Part shown: in pieces, positions 35,006 to 47,800 of the stretch
Layout: every line of letters starts with the position of its first letter
How positions within the stretch are numbered: position 1 is the first letter of the stretch
Source of the DNA: Parelaphostrongylus tenuis
Taxonomy: Eukaryota; Nematoda; Chromadorea; Rhabditida; Metastrongylidae
Length of the DNA stretch: 64,000 nt
Direction: 5' to 3'
Assembly (NCBI GenBank): GCA_019055375.1
Contig: JAHQIW010006940.1
Location: 1-64,000 of the forward strand
Position numbers and translations under genes: made by a program
The notes under the pieces: model-generated
Database searches by the model: none
Told to the model about the DNA's origin: nothing
The model's input: only the letters and a program-made list of their open reading frames with translations

Positions 35006-35577
35006 TCTCGAGTGCTTTGTTTAGACCACGCTTAAATTTCAATATATCCCTCCATCACCATCTGAGCCAACATGTCATGTGGTCTGGTAAGGCTCTTGTA
35101 CAGCCCGAGAAACGTGTTTCGTCCTTACAGACTCATTAGCCGGGCAGAACCCGTCGTCTGTCGATCTTTTCATAGTCAGTTCTCTCGGGAGCGTCACACT
35201 CCTTATAGAGAGTTATCGACGACCTACGCTTTACACTCTATGTCAGGTGAAACATTCACCTAACACAGAGTGTTTTGCACTTGATTGCTAGCTGGCTGTT
35301 ATTTTGGTATTGAGATTGTACAAGAGCCCTTACCAGACCACATGACATGTTGGCTCAGGTGGTGTTGGAGGGATATATTGAAATTTGAGCGTGGTCTAAA
35401 CAAAGCACTCGAGATAGCAATCGAGTGCACAACACTCTGTGTTAGGTGAATGTATCACTTGACATAGAGTGTAAAGCGTACGTCGTCGATAACTCTCTAT
35501 AAGAAGTGTCACGTTCCCGAGAGAACTGACTATAAAAAGATCGACAGACGACTGGTTCTGCCCGACTGATGAGTCTT
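35006..35577. repeat. Interleaved inverted repeat A-B-A'-B'
   Basis: Segment A (35,006-35,101) is the reverse complement of A' (35,318-35,414) at about 95% by eye. Segment B plus its tail (35,130-35,291) is the reverse complement of 35,415-35,575. A' therefore lies in the loop of the B hairpin while A lies outside it, so the two pairings cannot nest. The shared ends include CTCGAGTGCTTTG and ACACTCTGTGTTAGGTGAAT. Confidence 0.88.
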
Positions 35578-35589
35578 TTTTGCCAGACG

Positions 35590-38130
35590 GCTGAAAATAG
35601 ATATTCGACTCAATTTGCTGGACAAGAACTTTTCATAAGAGTTTTAGTGGTAATCGGAAAGCCTGAATCTCTGGCTGGCGCCTTACGTACCCGTTTTTAA
35701 AAAAGACTCTTTTACAATTCTGTAGCATGCGGATTAAAATTATGTTTCACACCCGCTCTCCGCCTTCATTTTTATCATGCGTGTAATTCGTTCGAAGCAC
35801 GAAAAGCATATGAGCGTGTAGAAAAAACTTCGTGTTATCTCTCTTAATAGCTTCATTTGGAGTAATTCTCAGAGCGGGGAAAAAATTTCTAAACTGAATA
35901 ACAAATTGCACCCCACATGTCTAGCTCCTCAGGCCATCGATCGATCGTCCCGCTCCCTGTAGGTAGATTAGGGCATGAACAAGCCGCAGAATACTTGAAG
36001 TTTGATTTTGTCTCCCCTGTTACACTTCAGTAAAGCGACGTTTTTTGGAAATAAGCGCAGCGCTGAAATTATCGAATTTTGCGCATTTGAATGATTACTA
36101 ATAGTCTAAAACAAGAGCTCTGTTCGACGAGGTGTGAAAAATAATTTCTTCCTCCTACAGCGCTATCAAAAGTGCTTTTCCAGAAAGCAAACAAATTTTT
36201 GCGTCCTTCAAGACTTGTGCTATCGAAAAAGTAGTAGCAATCTATGGAAGGAGTTTGGTCCAGAGTAGTGTAAGTCAGATAAGGAAAAAGCGCGTGGTCG
36301 CTTGAAGCATAATTTCATTTCGGATCCTACAGCGTTATAAAGTAGAGCTTTGAAAAGCCGGTTACGCACAGCATGGGTCAGAGATTAGGCCATTAAGTGA
36401 TTTTCAGCACACTCATGAAAGCTCTTGGCCATTCAACGGTGTCGGATATTCATTTTCCGCTGTCTAGCACTAAAGCACAGTGTTATTGTTTGTGAAATAA
36501 CGGAGAATCTATTGCTTTTAATTCGGTTTTTTAAGAACGACAAAGACTTGATATGTCATCAGCAAATCCGATGATTTGTCCGCTACCACCATAGAACGAT
36601 GCAGAGCTGCCGTGCCTCTGGAGAGCCTAACACTCACACCAGAATGGAAGAAAACTGATGGTTAAATAGAAATTTTATGGTTTACACAAAACTGTGGTAA
36701 TTTGAATTATCTGAAGCAAGGAAAGAAACCGAGAATTGGAGCACGGAATCTGCAAACTTTTGATCGTTCAACCCTCATATGAAAAATTCTTATCGGCATA
36801 GAAAACGAAGTGCCTATTGTCAATACGTTTCTTTCCCAAAGTTTGTTCTGTCACGAACAGCTTTGTTATAGCAGCCGAGTTTATCGACTTAGGAGTGGTG
36901 ACGACCATGTCGTTGCAAACTGTGCCATCACCACAGACGCCTCCTCCTTGTTGCAATGCAGGGCTTAATGTGAGATGTGGGTCACTGACGAGGAGGACGA
37001 GACCTCCGAAACACCGGCGTATGGCCCTATCTTACCTACCTCGCTCACACTTAGCATTCTTTTTTGTGAAATTGTTTTGAATGTGTATTGCGACGTTTTA
37101 AAAACAATTGACGCCATGGATCAATTTTGTTATAACAGAAGAGATCCATCTACTGAGCAGTGGTGATGAACTAGTGTCATTGTAGACTGTGCCATCACCA
37201 CATACGCCTCCCTTTTTGCTATAAAGCAGGGCTTAATGTGGGGCGTGGGCCACTGACGAGGGGGGGGGGGGGGGCGAGACCACCGAAACACGCGTGCATA
37301 GCCTAGGAGTACCAACCTCGGGTAAGGCTTTATAGCTTTCTAAGTTATTTTCGGTTATCCGGGGACAAATATGTATTCGGCCTCATTCACTGGACGAGAA
37401 TTCTTCATAGGAGTGTTAGAGATCATTCGAACGCTTAAATTTCTGTCTAGCAGATTAAGTGATCTGATTCTCAAAATATCTTTTTTACAACTGGAAAATC
37501 CAGAATAAATCATGCATTACGCGGTCACGCGTTCTTTTCTTATGTCGTTTAAATTTCGCTGGATAAAGCTCTTTTTAAACTGCTAGTACTCCTTCAAAAG
37601 CACTAGTTCAGAAGGACTCAAAAATGTGCTTGCTTTCTAAAAAGCTCCATTGACAACGCTACAGGAGAAAATAAAAATTTGCGTTCTACACCTCGTCGAA
37701 CAGAGCTCTTTCTTTGACTTCGATGGCGTACGTTCCAATAATTTCACCGTGCTTATTTTCTGAAAAGACCATATGACTGCAGTGTAACAGGAAAATATGA
37801 TAGGGTTCCACATATTCGATAAGCTTGTTTACTGGTTATTCGCGGGCTGGGGAGAGGAGAGAACGACCGACGTGCTGACTCGTTAGAAGTACGAGGTGCA
37901 ACATGTTATTCAATTAGGAAGTTTTTCCCCGCTTTGAAAAAAAAGCTGCAGACAAAGCAATTGATATTGCAAAATTTTCTTTACACATTCATATGCTTTT
38001 CGTGTTTTCAGAGAACTGTACGCGTGATGAAAATGAATGCGCACGCGGGTATGAAGCATAATATTATTTTACATGCTACAGCGTTGTTGGAAAGTCTTTT
38101 CGAAAGGTGGCTCATGTAGCACTGTAGTCA
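35590..38130. mobile_element. Long-arm fold-back element
   Basis: 35,700-36,420 and 37,380-38,110 are inverted arms of about 700-800 bases. Paired words include GAGCTCTGTTCGACGAGGTG and the GCACGAAAAGCATATGARYG track, and arm order is colinear throughout. The centre holds a partial tandem duplication at 36,870-37,315. No transposase frame is visible, so it would be non-autonomous. Related arm pieces occur at 480-1,240, 9,400-9,660, 23.9-24.7 kb and 63,640-64,000. Confidence 0.75.
36870..37315 (+). repeat. Two tandem units in the fold-back centre, with a poly-G run
   Basis: GTGCCATCACCACAGACGCC at about 36,922 recurs near 37,190 with one change. In both units it is followed by GCAGGGCTTAATGTG and CACTGACGAGG. 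The second unit has about 14 consecutive G at 37,261-37,274. Confidence 0.7.
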
Positions 38131-38359
38131 GAGATTTAAGCTTTCAAATGATTACTAACATTGCAATGTCTATTCTTGTCTATTCGAGGCAGAACGTTTC
38201 AGGGTCATCTGATTTTGATAGTATGGCAAGTAGATTGGCTTCTTTGCTTATCTATTTTGGTGTAAATCAAATTATCAAATCCTCTCTTTCACATGAGTAG
38301 TGGGTCACTGGCCTCTCAGCTGGGTGCCCAACAACGTTAAGTTATTATTCATCCTCCTT

Positions 38360-39100
38360 ACCTAGCGCTATAGAATGGCGATATTTCGGTTTGTGAAATC
38401 TTGACGTAGCTTACAAAAGTTCTTCATGTACTGAGTTGGGTTATCTTGCCTGTCCAGAGCTTCTGCGACTGCTTCTGATCCAACTAAAACGTCTCTTAGA
38501 ACAAAACTTATAAATATCTTTAAACGACGAGGAGCAAGCAGCTTGGGCTATAGGTGGCGTTGCTTTCCTCCATTTCTTAACATCAATACATTCTAGCTTG
38601 CCTTCCATTGGGTGAAGATGAACATTCTGAAGGGAATGTTTAGAGTCGCGCCAGCATGCTGATGAGAGTTAGAGAAGTTTTCAGGTACAAGTCTTATCCT
38701 GCCTGGTGATAATCGACTCTTCACCTCCGTATCCTCATCTCGGATTTCTCAACGGCAATTTGAATGACACAGTTATTGCAAACATCTCAGCAATAATCGT
38801 GAATGCCATCTCCATTGTCTTTCTAGATGCTGTGACTGTTCCGTCAGGGAGACGCAGTACAATATCTTGGTTTCTAAATTGCTGAAACTTCGGTGGGCTT
38901 TGTGAATACTCTTTCTAGCTTCTGCAATGTTGACTCTTACTAATGTTTGAAGTCTTCCTTTACGCTTCTTTGTAGAGTTTTACAAATTTCGGTATAAGTT
39001 AAAAATTACCTATGGTTCGAGCGATTTCCTTTTAAGGTCAACTCAAGTGCTCCTGAAGACTATCTCTTCTTGTTTACTTTTGGGATCTCGGTATTTGTCG
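38360..39100 (-). mobile_element. RTE reverse transcriptase fragment, N-terminal part
   Basis: Minus-strand frames read LPDGTVTASRKTMEMAF, then in shifted frames HQHAGATLNIPFRM and SFVLRDVL, matching the RTE stretch before and into the fingers region. Several stops interrupt it. It is a separate insertion from the neighbour because its position in the protein precedes that of the piece upstream of it. Confidence 0.7.
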
Positions 39101-39179
39101 CGCTAGTGCAAAGATGCTAAATAGTGTCATTTCCTTCATCAATGTTGTAATCAAGGCAACTTCCCAAAAGCTGACTAAT

Positions 39180-41000
39180 CACCTTTATCACCTGCCGTCC
39201 CGTTGATCATCGAGTAACTGGAGCGAGTACCAGCAACACTTCCAGGGTCCTCCTCGCTCAAGGGATTCGCTGAGCATCATATTTACCATCTAGTCTTTTC
39301 GTGAAAGAATCGGATCATCGGGTCGGTGGTCTTCATGTGGAGCGCTTGATGTCCCGAAGAATCCAGTCGGTAACGGCTCTCGTCCATCGGTTGTCGTTGA
39401 AGCGCATCAAGTGTCCAGCCCACCTTGTTTTCGATACCCTAGCGTGTAGGATGGCGTCTTTGATCTTCGATCGCTGACGTAGATCGGGACTTCCGATACT
39501 TTCCCTCACTTGAGAGATACGTGATACTTCTAGCATCCACCTTTCGCCTGCGCGTTCAATAACACTAAGTGATCTTCCATCCTGCTTACGCAGCGACCAG
39601 GTTTCTGCTGCATACGTTAGGGCAGGGATAATTGTCGAGTCGAAAAGGTGGACACGGAGTTGGATTTCTTTGTACTCTTCACTAGATCTTCGATGCTCAA
39701 CCGTTCCCCAAACCGCTCGTTTCCTTCTTCTCAACTCTGGAGTAGGTCCTTCATCATGTTGATTTCACGACCTAGATAGACGTAACTGAAACATTCGGAG
39801 ATAATAGATGTTAAAGCTGACTAATAATTTTAATAAATCTCACTTCATGGTAGTATGGAGACCTCGTTCATCGAATTGGGCGGATCTCTTTTTCGCTGAG
39901 GCATACTTTAAAACAGCAGAGACATTGACAAGGTAGATTCTTCGATCCACTATAATGTTGCCTATTTCATTATGGCACTCTCCATCGAAAGACAACGACG
40001 TCCATCACTGAGAGTGGGGCGTTTGGAATTGTGACTTTCCATAAGTGGTTTTCGTCGTCATAATAAACTCAGATATCGCCTCTTTCTGTTCTGTTCACTC
40101 CATTTTGATCAACGGATGCTAATCTTCAAACGTTCCTCTAGGCTCAAATTCTCTGTAAAAATCTCTAGTGACAGCCATGAAAATATATGACCCTCTGAAT
40201 AATCTTCTTATGTTCATATAGAGAGCTTCGACTTCGTCTTCGTCATTGATTGATGTTGATGCATAAGCAACGAAGATGCTCGAAATCGGCGTTGATTCAC
40301 ATCGTTTAAGCCGCTACCATCCAATCCGAGTTGGTAATTGTCCAAATGAATCGATGTTCATGGTCAAACTCGTTTTAACGAAAACTCAATGCCGCTGATA
40401 CCTCAGCGATCGCATGTTCCAAGAAGCACTTCTTCTCCGGTGTCATTGAAGAGCGTGATATTGATGGCGTCTTCCTGTTTTTTTGTTGTTTAGCCAGGCC
40501 AATGACGTCGTACCGTACCTTTCTTGCATGCATTAATGAATTTCTTTAGAGGATTTGTATGCAAGTATACGTGCGTTTTAGTCACGGTCAAAACTTGAAT
40601 TCGTTTTTATCCTGGCGGCCTAGTGTGGTCTTAAGATTTTTCAGCCTCTCCACATTCATCATTTATATCGATGCAGTCCAGGAGTTCCGTTGCGTTGGAA
40701 GCGAGTGTAAAAGGTTTGATCTCTTTACTATGTTTAGCTTTTTATACTCATTATAGTCTACTGAGCTCTGAATGCAAGATCTAGGTGCTCACGAGTAGCT
40801 TGCTATCTTTCCCGGTTAGGACAGAGAAGGGATTGTTTTTTGAGACTGCCCCTACTCGAGCCCCATTCAGTTCATGTCACTTGATTGCTATCTTCCAGCC
40901 CATAGGCCAAGGCTGACATAAATTATGCCTACTCTCGCTGTAAAGAACGAAAACTCCATCTAAATCCATCTGTCATTAGGAAAGCAGATTGTTGCTGTTG
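39180..41000 (-). mobile_element. RTE element with endonuclease joined directly to C-terminus
   Basis: On the minus strand the AP-type endonuclease is at about 39,950-40,330 (IFVAYASTSINDEDEVEAL, then EIGNIIVDRRIYLVNVSAVL). It is followed by the post-palm C-terminal region at 39,333-39,734, an open frame of 133 codons (LFDSTIIPALTYAAETWSL, TRWAGHLMRFNDNRWTRAV, SDWI-like WILRDIKRS). The fingers and palm are missing, so it cannot copy itself. The 5' limit is uncertain. Confidence 0.82.
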
Positions 41001-42738
41001 ATTAGTGTTCAATTCCCCTATCCATCACCTGGAGCGTCGCCGCTTCCCCTCGCGGCTGACTAGACAAACATCGCTCTGTGAGGAATATCCGCGATCTTAG
41101 AAATCAGCTATAGATAAATCAAAGAAAAATCTATCTGTTTTCAACACGCTCAATTGGCTGCCATCGGAGAGCCAATTTTAGACCTTAATGGATTATTAAA
41201 CTCCTCCCTTTGTCTTCATAAACAGCATTTTCGTGTTTTTTCTAATTCATTTTTCTCCACACTCTTCAATGGAGAAGACTGGAGCTTCTCACTGTTCAAT
41301 AAATGTTAGAAATTGATCGAGGTTCGACAGATATATGAGTTGATGTGTGTTCTGAGCTTCAGCCTATCTTAAAATCAACTATCATCCGTTCAATGGACAT
41401 ATGTGGCTCAATTCTCAATGAGCAGACTCCTTGACTGTTGACTCACTTTCAACGATAGATTGCTGACAAGAATTCCGATTACGACTAGTTGTACAAAATT
41501 CCGAATTAGACTCAACTCAAACAGCAAAATTGTTTCAAACACTAACACTACGTGAAAGAAAATATTTCCAAGATGACAAAGTTGAGCCTCTCTCAATTTC
41601 TACGTTATTTTTAACTACAAAGTTCCTTATTATTGAAATAATGCCATTTATTAAGAAAAAATCGGCGCCGTCTATTATGTACTAATGAAATGACCAACGA
41701 CTTTGTAAAGAATACTGTATTAGGGCTTGACCCATGTGGTCATCCTGCAAAATTGGTGTCTGGTGCAAAGTACGTATGAGTACGTGGTGAGATAATTTTC
41801 GTCAGACAACCACTCTTTTTCGAAAAAATTAGCCCTTTTGGAAAGGATCAATTTGGAATTTTGGGATTTTACTATTATTCTGTGTATATTACATTTTTGC
41901 ATAATTGGACTTCGCATAATGTATGAATGGCAGTATTCTCTCATTACACTCGTTTTCTCTCATATGTCGTTCATAACAATATTCTGCTTTTGTGTGTGTG
42001 AGAATGACTACTGCTTGAAGATTCTCGTCATTTTCATAATTGCTATGGAAACTTCCTCAGTGCATTCTTCCTGGAATCTTGGGATAGTCGTGCCAGTTAA
42101 CTCTCAGACCTCTCCCCAGGCTGCCATTTGCGGTTTTGTAGATTGAACAATTTTCCCAAACAAACCTGGGAAAAGAAAACTATTGGACAGCGAGTGAATA
42201 GGAAATTAAGAAGGTCCGGTAACGAAATCAAACCACGGTTTTGTGTATGCTGTTGCACGAAATTTCATTCGGAACGCTATATTTGCTTTGATTTAGAAAA
42301 TTGTGAGACTTATAAGCTCACAAAAGTTATTATAAAATATTTCATTTACTACATTCCAAAGCTAGCTGATTTTCAGTCGAAAAACAATTCGAGCGACATC
42401 TCATGCTTCTAACCAGGAATAGATTTGAGAAAAAAAATAAATGCTAACACTGAGGCGAAAAGATTAAAAAGGAAGCAAAAAAGAATAAAATTGAGTGGCC
42501 TTTATGGAAACAGTAGAAATTTATAAATCTAAATGTGATTATGATAGACTGAGAAGTTCCCAATCCGAAAGGCGAGTATGTTGCGGATCAAACATGCCGA
42601 TCACATGTTGACTTTGTTTTCAACTGAATTTTAACTGAAGAGGAGTTTTCCTCATTTTCTCATACGAGCGTCCGTCCTGAAACTTGGCGAATGGGAAACA
42701 TTAAACGATAGAACAATACAGATGCAAAATCTGCTAAC
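41001..42738. other. No recognisable gene; may hold the gelsolin 3' end
   Basis: The last gelsolin exon and 3' UTR should lie here or just above, but I found no exon with a clear C-terminal motif. Confidence 0.35.
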
Positions 42739-44808
42739 GTTTTCAAACAGTTTGTTATCCCATTTAGGAAAGCATTTCTTAAAAGTGGCCGTTTCCTTTC
42801 CTTGGTAGATTGTTTCAATGGGTATGCTCGCCTGACGTGGAAGATTGTTATGCTTCAAGTATTTCTAAAAAAAAAGTTTCTTACGACTCAATATAAGCAA
42901 CAAACATTGAAGTTCTCTAATAGTGTGTAATCTCATTGTGGAAGGACGCATTTCTTAGTGAAGAAATATACAGCAGAGAGCACTTCTCCGTAATATCACC
43001 CACACAGTGAAGAAATTCATTCGCATTTCGAGCATAGTTGTGAGCAATGTTCGCTGCTGCGCTACTAAGAACTCCAAACCCGACGGTGTTTATGTTAAAT
43101 CTATTTTCCTGTACAAAGATTAATACAGAGAAAATAAGCAAATTTCCGAAAAATTGACCACCTCTTCCACCTGAATGTTAGAAAATGGCTATTTGGAAAA
43201 GAAGACAGAAATGTACTGGGACCTTAGCTGTATTCAAAGCGCCTTCTTTCTCATTGAGATTTGCTCCTGCACCAATCCACACGTAAATGGTGCTTAGTGC
43301 CTCCACGATCATCACGTCGTCGCCATCGAGGCTCTGAAGTAGTAAGCGTTGCTAATATGAACAAAACACACTCGCACTGCAAGATTACTAATTGTATCAA
43401 TTCACTCATGTCTTCGTTAAGGTATACTGGCATTCGTTCAAAGAAAACTCATTTCTGAACATCATGCACAATTTATTAAACGATAAGGACAGTTTGTCAC
43501 GGGTTAATTTGCAACAGCTGGACTGATCTACGTTATACTCAAGATAATGATGTTATTGGGCTAACAAGAAAACTTCCACACTTTCTACAAATCAAGTCTT
43601 TTCTACAAATCAAAACTTTCTTTTATTTATACTTCAATTTTTATGGAAAATTGGTCTTCACTGTCTCATTACAGTTCCTTAACGCTTTTCAAGGATACAC
43701 TATTCATCAATTTCCTTAGGGATGCTAAGAATCATAATGGCTAATAGTTCAGAAATGAATGTGACGCAGTGTTTCAAGATGTCCTGAGACGCACACAAGG
43801 TCATTGTTCAATCTCGCGCTCACGCCTCACCAATCTACACATCCCTGCGGGGTCGATGAGTTGCTACCAGAATTGTCTGAGAGTATAAGCAACACTGACT
43901 CAACATAGCGTTAAGTCACAGCGAATCATTGTAAGGGCCAGATATGCATTCAATCACCTTGAACGAACTTAAAAATTGAAGACAAATGCATAGCGCATAA
44001 CTAAGGGATTGGTCAACTCCGAGAGCTCCACTCTTTTATGGTTATGGTACACGATTGAGGCGCAAAATCGACAGCGGAAATTTGTGAGTGCCTCTGATAC
44101 TTGTGTGATATATTATACAATGTAAAATATATGGACATTACCTCTTGATCAAAGTTTTCAATTTCCTCGACAGCCAGTTCCCCATTTCTGTCGGATACTT
44201 GAAATAGTCGAGGTAAGAAAGCTTTTTTCTCCTTAGCATCAGCCCACTCCGCGAACCTACACAACGATGGCATTACAACTTGTTAAGCTTGTACCAGTAG
44301 CTTAACAATGACTAGTGATATTTGAGCCTTTGATTTGAATCGTGATCAAATAAGATCGTTTTGAAAAATGTTTTGAATGGAAGTCAATGTTTGGTCAACC
44401 TATGTGCTGCTTGAATATATGAAATATATATTTATACACATATGTATATATATATTTATATATATATTTATATATTTATAAATATTATTGAGAGCGCCTG
44501 TGGCGAACTGATCAGAGGTGCTCTGCGACACACACAAGATCAATGGTTTAATCTCGCGCTCATGGCTCACCAAACCATTAATCCCTCCGGGGTCAGAAAT
44601 TGGTACCAGACTGGTCGCAGCCTTGTTTGGGAGGATAAACAGCGAGAGGCCACCGTGAGTCATTGTAAGGACCAGATTTGCATCCAGTCACCTCAGACGA
44701 GGTTAGAAATCGAAGACCAATCGTGGAAAATGAGCTTTATACTTTTAATCGTTATACATATATATATATATATATATATATGTATATGCATATATGCATA
44801 TATATATT

Positions 44809-44853
<45 letters not shown>

Positions 44854-47800
44854 TGACGGCGCATCACATCTATATTGATAATATCAGGTAGAAAAACAAA
44901 CAGGTGTGGTAGATGGATGTAAAATATGTTTGACCGCCAAAAATCGCATAGAGTTTCTTGAAATGCAGTTCGTTTTCTCGCGCAGTTTCACTTGATATTC
45001 ATTTTGGTGAATTTCAAAATCCTTTACTGTCATCAGAAATATAGCGCGGAAAGAACAAACTGTGTTTTCTTAAATGAGGAGCTTTGCGAGTTTGTTTCCT
45101 ACAGTTCCAACTTACCACAGAGCTCGCTAAAGAAATGGGCAGAATTCGCGGATTTCATTTTTTCCATCAGGCAAAACGATGTGCATGGAGCGAATTTTTG
45201 TTAATCGAAACAGTCTCGTGTTTACACTTGCAACTGCAACTATCTGAATATCATTCTAGCATTTCAACAAACAAGTTTTTCGACGGCTACTGCTGCTGAT
45301 CAAGAATAGGATTTCAAGGAAAAACTCCTATGCATTTCTGCTAATTGCATGTAATTGTCCCAAAACTATTGTAGAATTTCAAGAAGAGACCAGCGTTACA
45401 GAAAAATATTAAGTTGGTATTGTGCAAGTTTTTGTGAGTGTGATACAAGAATTATGAGAAGATGACTGCTCTCAAGCATAGTGTTGCTCAGAAACAAACC
45501 TATATATTTTATAAACTTTTCATGGTTACTATAGACATCCAAGAGTCATAAAATACGCACCACTGAGTGAAGGTTGAAGGCTCGCAGCCCTCGAAAACAG
45601 TCGTTATTTGTGACCAAGAAGGAAGCTTCTAAAGCAAAGCTGAGCTTAAGTGTAATCAATATAATGTGTATTATATTGCATGTAATAAATATATGAACAT
45701 TCCCTAACAGATCAAGAGGCTGACTTTTGCGTTCCGCAGAGCCGAAAGGTACTATACTCATCTAATTATTCAGATTGTAATCCCTATATCTAGTGGGAAT
45801 CTAATGCAAAAAATGGATCAGATGTATTTCTGTTTCACTAAACTCACCGCTTAACTACCCATATGAGAATGGCCACCGGTGTGCTGTCACACACAACGAG
45901 TAATGAACCTTGCTCAATCTAGAAAACTTATCTGAGGGTGCCATATCATTTGTGATGTTTAGACACTTTTCTGTTTTATTCACTCTTAAACTTTTGAAAA
46001 CATTAGGCACAAAAAATAACATTAAGCACAAAGATTAGAGTTCGTAGTGGGGCAAAAATTTGCATTAAGAATTGTCATTGCTTCCATCTCTCTGGCTGAG
46101 GATCCCGTTCTCGTCCATTACTCTATAGTCGATCCGTACATGACTGTTTCGTCATGTGCTCTCTCTGAATTTGGATGAGCAATTGCTTTTAATTCTTGGA
46201 TGAATAGTAATTATATGAATTTTACAACGGAAAATCTTAGATGATTTGGTTTCTATAAGACATATGGGTGATGAATATGTAGACAAAACAAATTCTTTTT
46301 ATTTGACATCTTTTTGCGGTATTATGATGCTTTAATATACCCAATGATGTAGAGTGGTGTGTAGAAACATTTGCATCAGTTGGGAACCGAACCCACATAT
46401 CACCCTATCCGGGGGCGCGAGCTCAACGGCTGCACTACCGACACACAAGTTGACACCACTCTTTCTGCGCTACAACGCGTTATCTGTAGTGCAACGGTTG
46501 AGCTTGCGCCCTGGATAGGGTGAAATGTGGGTTCGAATCCCAACTGACGCAAATGTTTCTGACACCGCTTTACACCACTAGGTATATTAAAACATCATAA
46601 CTTCGCAAAAAGCGGTCAATTAAAAAGAGTTTGTTTATTATAACACACAATATCTGTCAACATATGTAGACGAAACTTATAGACCATTTGTGCCCGCAAG
46701 AAAATTACCTAAGAGGAAAATTGAACAGTTGAACAAGTAATCTTCTGAGTACTCATAGGACAGAAAGGCATAAGGATGACGACATTAAAGTGGTAGTAAG
46801 AACCCTAAGACACGAATCAAAAATGCCGGTGCGTTAAACTTACGAGGCTTTTGAGATATATTTCAAAAGTCCAAGAATGAGTAGAAGGAAAGAGTGTTTA
46901 TTGATGGCAAATTGATTCTCTCGTTTCAGCAAAGTTCATTATTCATAGTGCATAAGAGCACACCGATGTCCTTTCCCATATAAGCAGTTAAACAGTAGAT
47001 TTTATATAACAGATAGGCAATTGAATTGATTCTTGCATTATTTTCTTGTAGTCATAACGAGCAATAACCTAATAAATAGATGTGGTGTAGTACGCCTAGG
47101 TTCAGAGTAGGATAAATTCGCCGATGCGTGAGCCATTGATTTTGAAAAAGATTTAACAAATCTTGTGCGTTTCCAAACGAAGGATAGCTTGAGAGGAAAT
47201 CATCTGCACAAACACCACAGCACAAAGCGAGTAAAATAGTTACGATTATTTCTTCTATTGATGCTCTTGTAATGCATTCCAAGCTGACGTGCCTTCTCTT
47301 TGAGATATTTCTGACCCCACACGATTGCATTACTGCGCTCGCCTAATGTGCAGTTCTTTCCAATCCAGACAAAAATTCCTCCATTAACTGTATCCAGAAT
47401 GAAGGCGTCCTAAAATGCAAATCACACACTGTCTTCTCATTTCTGGAAAATATTCAATTATTACAATATCGCTCTAAAACTGGTAACTCAAATTCAAATT
47501 TTTTTCACTCTCTCGATTAATAGAGAATATGAAACGAGTTCAACCAAATACAGAAGGGACGAGTACTTCAGAAGATATCACACTGTACGTGATACATGTC
47601 AACACTTCTAATTATAGCCTTTTGGTTCAGTGTCAGATAAAGCGCCACATGAAAAGCAAAAGACTCTCGTTTTCACTTCTCATGGCGTTTCTTTCAAAAG
47701 GTGTATGATATTATACTACTAACTTAAAATTGGAAGCCATTTTATGGAGCAGTAATTCTGCCATATGCTTCTCGGCAACTCATAACAAGCCCATAAAGTT

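Noticed and set aside
36768..37315. Open frames with Pro- or Gly-rich peptides
   Set aside because: They come from the tandem units and poly-G of the fold-back centre.
35006..38130. CRISPR-like or viral terminal repeat explanation for the inverted repeats
   Set aside because: There are no short regularly spaced direct repeats and no viral or cas genes; a eukaryotic fold-back element fits better.
42917..43141. Minus-strand frame of 74 codons between two gelsolin exons
   Set aside because: The exons at 43,223-43,333 and 42,739-42,864 join in phase to give a continuous gelsolin repeat, and this frame does not resemble gelsolin.
44442..44891. Plus-strand frame of 149 codons
   Set aside because: It is made of TATA repeats and SINE-A sequence.
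46321..46560. Functional tRNA genes at SINE-B heads
   Set aside because: B-boxes are good, but acceptor and anticodon stems do not pair properly and the same heads recur with shared SINE bodies.
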